From assembly GCA_003971905.1 (NCBI GenBank), contig RSEE01000111.1, positions 62,001 through 126,000 of the forward strand: a DNA stretch of 64,000 nucleotides, read 5' to 3'. Below, one piece after another: positions 43,548 to 51,025 of this stretch. The translations under genes were made by a program, and so were the position numbers. The stretch is from Moniliella sp. 'wahieum'. Taxonomy: Eukaryota; Basidiomycota; Moniliellomycetes; Moniliellales; Moniliellaceae. The notes beneath the pieces were generated by a model. The model made no database searches, was not told the DNA's origin, and saw only the letters and a list, made by a program, of their open reading frames with translations. Position 1 is the first letter of the stretch, and every line of letters starts with the position of its first letter.

Positions 43548-44255
43548 TCAAGCGCTCGAGCTCTTCAATCCCCACCAAAACCTATAGGCACCGGAGTGTC
43601 CAGGTGGGGGGAGATCAGGAATAGGACCCAATTCGCGGTCACGCAGCGGCTCCAGGGCCATGTATGCCCGGCTCTTGCTGTGGAGGTCGGAGACGTTGTC
43701 CACACCTTTTAAGGACACAGGAGTAACAATCCCTGCTCGGTTGCTCTCACGTATATAGGTGTAGGAGCGGGCAACGTGGCGCGTCCCTTTGGCAGAACCC
43801 CAATTATTCGCGCAGGCGACTGCTGCCACGGATGAGTCGCGCCGAAGCGCGAAAGGAATACCTGCGGGAAAAGCACCAAGCTCCGCTAACAGTTCACGCA
43901 GCGCCATAGCATAAGCCACACCCTCACTCGCTGCCACATACTCCGAGTCGCCCGTGCTGCGTCCCACCACGCGCTGCTTGGCCGAGCGCCAGCCAACCAA
44001 GGCTCCAAAAACGTAGACTGCCAGGCCAGAGGTGGCCTTGCTGCCCCACCTTTCGTTCTTGTAGCTACTGTCGGTAAAAAGTTCCAGCGGTGGGCCAAGG
44101 GTAGGGTGGAGTCGGAGCGCTAGACCAGCATTGTGACCCAGATAGCCCCCTACCCCGGCCAAAGCCGTCCAGTGTTGGGGACCAGGGTCAGCGCAGAATT
44201 GTCCAAGGGAGCGCACAGCAAAAGCAATGTCCGGCGGGTGCAGGACGCGATCCAT
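43548..44255 (-). pseudogene. copia RNase H domain
   Basis: Open for over 230 codons: HPPDIAFAVRSLGQF, YLGHNAGLALRL, ELFTDSSYKNERWGSKATSG, RSAKQRVVGRSTGDSEYVAA (the SKKQ...STxxSEY motif) and GSAKGTRHVARSYTYIRE (the KHID-like site is altered to RHVARSY). This is the best-preserved domain of the element. Confidence 0.88.
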
Positions 44256-44318
44256 CCTAGTGTTCCCACTTCACTGGCGAAGCGATGTGTCTCCTCCTCC
44301 GGACACTGTCGCTCGCCT

Positions 44319-44836
44319 TCAGCGCGGGGGACAAGCTGAGTCCCCGTAGGAAGGGCTGACGATAAGGTGGCTCGCCCTCACGTCCAAATCTTCACGTGCT
44401 CGCCTTAATATAGTCCTCCTGAGAGACATGGCACTCTCCAGGTCGGAAGCGAAACGCACACTCAGAAAGTATGCTAACGGACCGCCGTCCTTGACATCCA
44501 CATGTTGGCGTAGGTCCCATAAGAAGTTGTAGTATGCCTCAGCAGATGAGGCAGCGACGCAAGGATCATCCACCATATACAGAGGATGATCACTTCTTCA
44601 CCGCGTACACGGGTAAATACGCACGGGTCGGCGATAGTGGAGGTGCAGCCGATGAGTTGGAGCAACCCGGTAAGTTTCTCATACCATCTCCGCGAGCTCT
44701 GCTTCAGGCCATACGGGGCTTTCTTGAGTAGCCACACCTTACCATCTTCCCCGCCGAAGCCCTTTGGCGGTTCCATGCACACGTATATTCGCTTGGCTGG
44801 ATGTCGGCATAAAAGAAAGCGAACACCACATCGCAA
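44319..44836 (-). pseudogene. copia reverse transcriptase domain
   Basis: IYVCMEPPKGFGG, KVWLLKKAPYGLKQSSRRWY, TIADPCVFTR and, in a shifted frame, LYMVDDPCVAAS with the catalytic VDD. A frame break separates YGLKQ from VDD, so no intact enzyme is encoded. Confidence 0.85.
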
Positions 44837-45015
44837 GTGAAAACGGGTCAGTCATGACGCAGAGCAAGAACGATAACGGTTAGCAGTGCCATGAAGCGTA
44901 CAGTGGCGGAAGATTACGTAGTAGCTGGATCATAGTCAAGGCCCGGGCGTTGAAGGAAGCCCTGGCCTACCCACCGGGCGCGCCGCCGAACTAGTCAACC
45001 GGCCTCGGTTTTGTA

Positions 45016-45600
45016 ATGGCAGACAAAGCGAACCCTCGACACCATGGCATCACTCCCTTTCGCCGTCACTCCCTTTCGCCGTCACTCCCTTTCGCCGGCC
45101 GCTGCACGCTCTCCCAAACCCCCCCGGTCTTCCAGATTCTTCACCTCATCCCCGAAAGCCTGCTCCCACTCGCTTGCATCCGCACCTCGTCGGGCTTCAT
45201 ACTCATTGCGGGGATCCACCAACAGAGGAGGGACATCCCCACCATTGTCCCCACCATTGTCCCCACCATTGCCCCCACCACTTCCCACTGTGGTCACAGC
45301 CGCGGCAATGGGATGGGACGGTTGATATGCTTCGTCCCTAGTTTTGCCCTGATAGGGCCCAAAAGTTTGGACCAAACTGATTGCGCAAATCAGCCTGTAG
45401 GGCCGCCTGCCGTCTCGGGCGTTCATTGTGGTCCGGTACCGCAGCATTCGGCGCGGTTGGCTCCAACTCCGCAATCGTGGCTGATGGAATCAACGTGCGC
45501 CTGGGGCACAGGTCCAGGTAGTTGGTGTCATCACCCCATCGTAACATATCCCTCACCCAGGTGAACCGCCACTGCGATACTTCCCACTCGCCCACTAGCC
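45016..45600 (-). pseudogene. copia linker between integrase and reverse transcriptase
   Basis: Minus-strand frames read VSQWRFTWVRDMLRWGDDTN and ERPRRQAALQADLRNQFG, the variable spacer of copia Pol. It contains an 18-bp tandem repeat (CCCTTTCGCCGTCACT, three units at 45055-45102) and a CCCCACCATTGT repeat (45237-45285). Confidence 0.55.
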
Positions 45601-46747
45601 ACTTGCTTTGGCCCACGTCGTATCCAAGCGAGGAGCACCACGGGACGACAAGCGATTCTCCCGATCCTCTTCGTTCACGAGCGCATGGGCCACTGCACCA
45701 AAGCGATGAAGGTACGCTGGCGCAGCTGGTTTCTCCAGGTAACGCGTGGCAGGATTCGGAGGGCCAAGCTTGCCGATACTCATGTTGTGTATATATGCTG
45801 CGGCCTCAATGGCGAGCGGCCAAAGGTCCACATTCATCCGCCATGCCCGCATCTTGCAGTAGGGCTCGCGTAGTCGTGACAAGTTCTTGTTGGACACGCT
45901 CCACTTTGCCATTGCTGGCGCTAGCATTACACACCGTCTGGATGTGGCGAATCCCCATTTCAGAAAAGAAGGAAGCAAGAAGAAGCAAACTCAGTACCTT
46001 GGTCCGAATGGACGACAGATACCCTGTACCCCTTGTGCTGGAAACGTCGCTCCTCTTGGACGATGTGATTCCGGAGGAAGTAGCAACCTTGTCCTTTCCC
46101 GCCGCAGGATAAACGGAGCAGTACCTGGTGTGATCGTCCAAGATCATGAGCATGACAGTGGCGCCAAAAGCGTCTGACAGGGGGAACGTTGTCATCACGT
46201 CAACATGTAGCTTGTAGAGCGGTTGAGGGGAAGTCACGGGTTCGGCTACCCGATGGTGGGGAGCGTGGCGAGCTTTCTCGGTGGCACACACGGTACAGAA
46301 CCATTTGCTTTCCGCGCGGCGGACAACTGCGGCCGGTACCTCACAACTGTGTCCTTTGGAGGATTCAACCAGGCGGCCGAGTCCTATATGCCCTAAGCTC
46401 CTATGAGCGTCCATAACGCGCTCAAGATCGCCCTTCGAGGGTGTGGCCCGTGCAGAAGACGCGCTTGCTGTCGCCACGATTGGCGTCGGGGCCAACACGT
46501 GTGGCTGGGCTAAAAAAGTGGGAGTCGAGCACGACCTTGGCTGGCGGCGGCGTGTGCTGGTGTAAGTTGCGCATCGCCGCCCTGGGCGCGTCAGGTTCCC
46601 ACGGCAGGCCGACATCGCTCCGGGCGGCCGTGGTAGGTGGTGGAGTCTAAAGTGGGGCTGCTTGGGCTGCGCTGACCGGACTGGTTTCAAGGTTTCACAC
46701 AGGTCGACGTGCAACCAGTTGCACGCGCGGCCGGCAATCAACGTCAC
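45595..46747 (-). pseudogene. copia integrase domain
   Basis: HHCC zinc-binding part (AHRSLGHIGLGRL ... KWFCTVCATEKARHAP), the core with DVMTTFPLSDAFGATVMLMI, then LDDHTRYCSVYPA, the FFSEMGIRHIQT and NGKVERVQQELVTTTRALL helix, and then LAIEAAAYIHNMS and LHRFGAVAHALV from the C-terminal part. A frame break separates the core from the C-terminal part near 45850. Confidence 0.82.
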
Positions 46748-47118
46748 TAGTCACTAGTCACTAGTCACTGCTATGCCTGAAGTTGCCTCGCCAAGTGATC
46801 ATCGATCACTCGACAGAAGCGGGTCTACCAACCCTTCCACTAGACGGCACTCTGGCATGTAAAGGGATACAACTTCAAGCTTCATCGTTTACGCGTTAGG
46901 CCTTAGGGCGCGTACCCAGACGCGAACATCACCGATGTGGTTGCACAGCACAAGTTCACCATTTGCCAGCTCCGCCTTTTCCCGCGTCAGTGGGCCGCAC
47001 GTTCACCACCGGCCATCCGAGTCATTACGCAGAAGTGTCCATGGATCCTGAGAGATGCGTGCCTGCTTGAAATAGCCTCAGATTGTAGACGCCAACAGGG
47101 GGCCAGAAAGGCTGTCTT

Positions 47119-47476
47119 TCAGGGCCCGGTGAGGGGACGTGAGCCCGTCCCTGTCCAACATGTTCTCAACAGGACTAACTGCCCCCTCAAAATCAGCCTG
47201 GTAATTGTACCCACAGTCTCAGAGCTTGCCTTTTCCAAACAGGAGGATACTTGTCTTGATTTTCCTATCCAATATTCGCTCGACAGATCCAAACAAGTCT
47301 TGAACATACGACGACCAGGGACCATAAGATGTGGCCTTGGCTGTGAGCTTGGGAAGACTTGACCAGCCACCGCTGCGATTCACAGCAGTTTCAACCGCGG
47401 CGTTGAACGTAGGAAGCGAATCTTGGGATACGACCGTAGACAAAGGTGTCACGACGCTGGGGTTGAACGTTGACAA
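47119..47476 (-). pseudogene. copia gag start
   Basis: MSTFNPSVVTPLSTVVSQDS, then LPKLTAKATSYGPWSSYVQD and LFGSVERILD. The pattern LTA.NY..W......L resembles the start of copia gag. It is truncated after about 120 codons by frame breaks. Confidence 0.55.
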
Positions 47477-47567
47477 CTTACACGCGTGATTACCTGATGC
47501 ACCTGCAGTGCTCCCACTCAGTTGTGTTTTTGTTCATGTCAGGTTCTCTCTAAGTTGCGTCCACTGC

Positions 47568-47625
47568 ATATCATTGACAGAGCTTAAGGCTGGGACAGGG
47601 GAGTCGCTACGTCTAAACCGAACCT
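47568..47625 (-). repeat. dispersed 55-bp repeat, copy 5
   Basis: Inverted relative to copies 3 and 4, lying just right of the copia gag start and just left of element copy C. Confidence 0.75.
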
Positions 47626-47644
47626 GTGAAACATATAGAACGAG

Positions 47645-48515
47645 GAAGTGCTATCCGATGATATACTCTTAGTGCCTTCGCAGCCTCCACTTGCTTCTGT
47701 TGGAGGGTAGTGAGCTTCACGGGCCCTCAGTGGATCGGTGACGCTCGCTTAACCGGTTGAAAGAGTTCCGCTCGCAGGCCGCGCACGCCTTGCTCGCTCC
47801 ATCTCCCTTCTCTCTCTCCTGTCTCCATCCCTTCAGACGGTGCTTGATTCCTTCATGCCTTGTCTGAAGGCCGCTTTGCAGCTGATCCATAGGATAAGTC
47901 GCACTCTAGCAGTTTCGTCTGCTTCGCTCTGTCACCATCTATATGCCACTGCGATGTGGCTTAGACAGGAAGGGGTTACCAAAAAGGAGTCAATCAATAG
48001 TCAGCATCCTCGATCAATGGGAATCCTTTATCCCACCTTCCATTCTCGTCCCTTCCCGCCTTTCCTGTCGAACTCCTGACTGTTTCCAGCCAATTGATTG
48101 AGTAATACAGGAAACCTTTCGTCTCCACTTAGCTCCTTGCCAAGCGTGCGGCCGCTTCGGCTTCACGGCCAAAGGCTATCCAGCAAATAGCCAAAGCCCG
48201 AAACTACCGTGAGTCGTTCTGCACGTAAGGGATTGTACCCCACCAGCCTGGGTGAGCCTCCTGGCAGGGCCTCCCTGTACGCCTGTGACAGGGTTATCAT
48301 CGTAATTCACGTTTCATGGATCGGGCCTACCACCTCTTCCATCCCCTCCCTTGGCCACCGAGTCCCTTTGGGTTATCCCCCCCCCTCTCAATTGCTCTCC
48401 ACATCTCCTCCTTGCTCTATCACTCCTCCTTGCCAGGGTTACTCTTTGCACCACCGCTCCCCTTGTAAGGTATGGGAGAGGGGACGCGTCGACGCGACTC
48501 TGTCATATGCCCGAT
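47645..48515 (-). mobile_element. double zinc-knuckle repeat element, copy C (truncated)
   Basis: Starts at CGAGGAAGTGCTATCCGATG (47647) like copy D (48530) and ends near the palindrome at 48485-48496 followed by ACTCTGTCATATGCCCGATC. The zinc-knuckle ORF is missing. It is head-to-tail with copy D. Confidence 0.55.
48485..48496. repeat. 12-bp palindrome CGCGTCGACGCG, site 3
   Basis: Remains in copy C although the neighbouring ORF is deleted. Confidence 0.8.
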
Positions 48516-48527
48516 CATTAATCACGA

Positions 48528-49470
48528 GGAAGTGCTATCGGATGACATCATTTTTTGTCCCTTCGCAGCCTCCGTTTGCATCTGTTGGGGTGGTAGTGTT
48601 AGGCCTCCCCTGCACCCCTCAGTGAATCGGTGACGCTCTTGCTTAGCCGGTCGAAAGAGTTCCGAAAGAGTTCCGCTCGCAGGGCCCGCGCGCCCTGCTC
48701 GCTCCATCTCCCTTCTCTCTCTCCTGCCTTCTTTCCTTCAGATGCTTGTAGACTTGTGGTCACCCCTTTGCCTTCACGCCTGCAGTGTCTGAAGGCTGCT
48801 TTGCAGCTCATTGGTAGGATCTTGAGTGCTCCCAAGTCGCACTCTATAGCAGCTTCGTCTGCTTCGCTCTGTCAACATCTACGTATACGCAGCCTTGCCA
48901 CGCGTGCAGCCGCCTCGGCTTCACACCCAAAGGCTTCTCCTAGCTCGGATAGCCCAGGCTCAAAACTACCGTGAGCCGTCTTTCACGTAAGGGACTGTAC
49001 CCCACCAACCTGAGTGAGCCCCCTGGCAGGGCCCGCCTGCGACAGGGTCGTCGTAATTCACGGTACATGGATCGAGCCCGCCACCTCTGGATCATCGATC
49101 ATCCTTACTCCATCCTTCCACCAATCCACTTTGTCCTCCCCTCTCTTCTTGTCCTCCCCCCTCTTCTTGTCCTTCCCCCCCCACCTTATTTTTGTCGCAA
49201 AGACCCCAATTGCTTTCCACATCTCCTCCTTGCTCCACCGCCCCGCGGCAGTCTTTAGCCAGGTCGACGGCCGTGGGGGCACAAACGTGGGAGTGGATTG
49301 AAGGGGCACCGTGTGCCAGTGTGGTCGTTGGTGCCGCAATGGGGGCTCCGACGGTGAGTACGGGTAGGGGCATTTGAAGTGGGTGGAGGGACGCGTCGAC
49401 GCGACTCTGTCTTATGCCCGATCGTTGGTTGGCGCAGCCAGTCCCACCCACCCGTCACGTGGTCCGCGGG
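48528..49470 (-). mobile_element. double zinc-knuckle repeat element, copy D
   Basis: Same orientation as copy C. The coding part begins at ATG 49371-49373 (minus) as MPLP, then in a shifted frame RTHRRSPHCGTNDHTGTRC; the first zinc-binding Cys is changed to Ser, and the second knuckle is reduced to LCPHGRRPG before a stop. The palindrome lies at 49392-49403, followed by CCCGATCGTTGG and CACGTGG. Confidence 0.55.
49392..49403. repeat. 12-bp palindrome CGCGTCGACGCG, site 4
   Basis: Matches sites 1-3 in sequence and position relative to the zinc-knuckle ORF. Confidence 0.8.
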
Positions 49471-49636
49471 CAGTAGGGTTGCACATTTCTTTTGCCTGCT
49501 CGAACATGGAACTAAGAGATTGGCGTAGCCAGCCCCGCGGAGCAGTAGGGTTGCACATCAGGGAGCAGTAGGGTTGCACACTTTCTTTGCACCCTCGCAT
49601 ATGGAAAGTAACCGGTAACCGGTAACCTCTCTTCAA

Positions 49637-49680
49637 GTTTCAAGCTTCATTAAGCTTCAAGCTTCAAGCTTCAAGCTTCA
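49637..49680 (+). repeat. AAGCTTC heptamer tandem repeat
   Basis: Five HindIII-containing units with a small interruption. The corresponding place in unit 2 (about 42320) has only CAAGCTGCAAGC. The same heptamer is scattered at 59-63 kb. Confidence 0.8.
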
Positions 49681-49737
49681 TTGGCTTCATTAAACCCTGT
49701 GTGAAACATAGGTCAGGTGGAACAGCGAGCAATGTAC

Positions 49738-49746
49738 ACAAAGGGA
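49738..49746 (+). promoter_or_regulatory. pheromone response element ACAAAGGGA upstream of pheromone gene 3
   Basis: Exact PRE, 480 bases before the ATG at 50218. Confidence 0.5.
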
Positions 49747-50095
49747 ATTATTTTTCGACCCAACAGCAGCCAACAGTCATATTGAAGGAAGTATATGTAG
49801 CTGAAAACCTTGGATTGGCGTATGAAAATATGGCTCAAGGCCTTCACTGCCAGTGGGGGTGAACGCGGTGAACGAGATTCGCTCCACCCACCCCGAACAG
49901 AAAGGGCGGACCTTCCGAAAGAGATTTGGAACTTCCGAAAGAGGGAGAGTCGACTTGCCGATACACCCTGCGTTCCAGCAACGTGGACATCGGTACGTCA
50001 CAGCAAACCTGGCGTGTAAAAGGAGCCGCGGGGGTTCCGGCTCAAGAGATAGGAACAGAGGATAGTATACTCTGCTATTAGGGACAGTGCACTGC

Positions 50096-50103
50096 TATTT
50101 AAG
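50096..50103 (+). promoter_or_regulatory. TATA-like box of pheromone gene 3
   Basis: TATTTAAG, 115 bases before the ATG at 50218; same sequence as in genes 1 and 2. Confidence 0.65.
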
Positions 50104-50217
50104 AACTCATTTTCCACAATGCCGGACGCACATCACCACTACCCTCACCCACTCTTGTCTCTCCTCTTCAGCCTCTGCCGACGCGCATCATCACACCTTA
50201 CCTTAACTTCCATCAAG

Positions 50218-50406
50218 ATGTCTCTTTTCACCATGTTCACCATCCCTACCAACACGATGGCGGCCGAGCCTATTGGCCCTGACCAGGACCCGAGTATGTA
50301 ACGCAGCTCCGTTTGGTCTGATTCGACTGCCCCCCGACCGTATGTTACTAACACTGTGCTGTTTGCACGCCCAGCTGGTTCCATGACTGGCTGTGTCATT
50401 GCCTAG
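50218..50406 (+). CDS. lipopeptide mating pheromone precursor, copy 3
   Basis: Exons 50218-50293 and 50375-50406 with an 81-base intron; 35 residues, same protein as copy 2, ending TGSMTGCVIA. The in-frame ATG at 50119 would add 33 residues, but the added sequence differs from that of copy 1 and is out of frame in copy 2, so it is treated as promoter/leader sequence. It lies at the right border of the mating-type region, directly before a housekeeping-type gene. Confidence 0.9.
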
Positions 50407-51025
50407 AGGGGCTTTCTGGTAAAGCCCTCCCAATGCCACGGCAGGTCAATCCCCAATCCTCCTTCACTGCTGTTAGTCAGCTTAGGCATATCAGCAGTTC
50501 TCTCTTGGCATCCCTATAGTTGATGCTCATGTCTGCGCCTGTTTGGCCCGCTGAGATGCTGAGAGGCATGCACCATGATGTGTTTGTCTTTCAGTCTCTT
50601 CTAGCGCGGCCCTGGTACTTCATCTATCCATTTCCTCATCCCTTTTCCTTTGTTTCTGCGCGTTGCTACAGTGAGGGTGATCCAATGGAGGGTGTTTGCG
50701 ATAGTTATAGACGGGGTGAGGATTGTGATGCAGGGGTGGATGCGCTGTTGGTGTGCGATTGAGAGTCGGCGGTTGGCATTGCGAGTTGAGATGTTCGGTC
50801 TGAGAGAAAAAGGCGATGGTGGTGTTTTGAGCTGGCAAAGGCGCACTGCCATGTGGCACGCTGCCGGCGTCGGCACACGCGTGTGGCCTGCTGACGTAAG
50901 GGGTGGACGCGTGCGGGTGTTGGCTGTGCTGGTCTGCCTGGGACGCGCCACGCATTTCGCCATCGCCATCGCCACCGCCATCGCCACCGACTTCACCATC
51001 GTCTCTGCCATCCCCGCCGGGTTCC

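Larger units (their letters stand above)
43548..47476 (-). mobile_element. decayed Ty1/copia retrotransposon
   Basis: On the minus strand the order is gag start (47476), integrase zinc-binding and core, integrase C-terminal part, reverse transcriptase, RNase H (43548). Integrase before RT defines the copia (Pseudoviridae-like) class. Only about 4 kb is left; gag and protease are mostly missing (46750-47120 has no recognisable domain) and many frame breaks are present. I could not match flanking LTRs. It lies between pheromone genes 2 and 3. Confidence 0.85.
49612..50617 (+). repeat. pheromone-gene segmental duplication, unit 3
   Basis: Direct repeat of 42300-43320. It has an extra AAGCTTC expansion at 49637-49680 and ends abruptly after CTAGCGCGGCCC at about 50610, where unit 2 continues to the poly-C tract. 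That junction is the duplication breakpoint. Confidence 0.8.

Noticed and set aside
50650-51025. Upstream extension of the Myb-like gene from an open frame beginning at 50650
   Set aside because: It runs into the border of the pheromone duplication and includes a (GCCATC)n run; no conserved sequence. The first Ser/Arg-rich part after 51026 is a more likely start.
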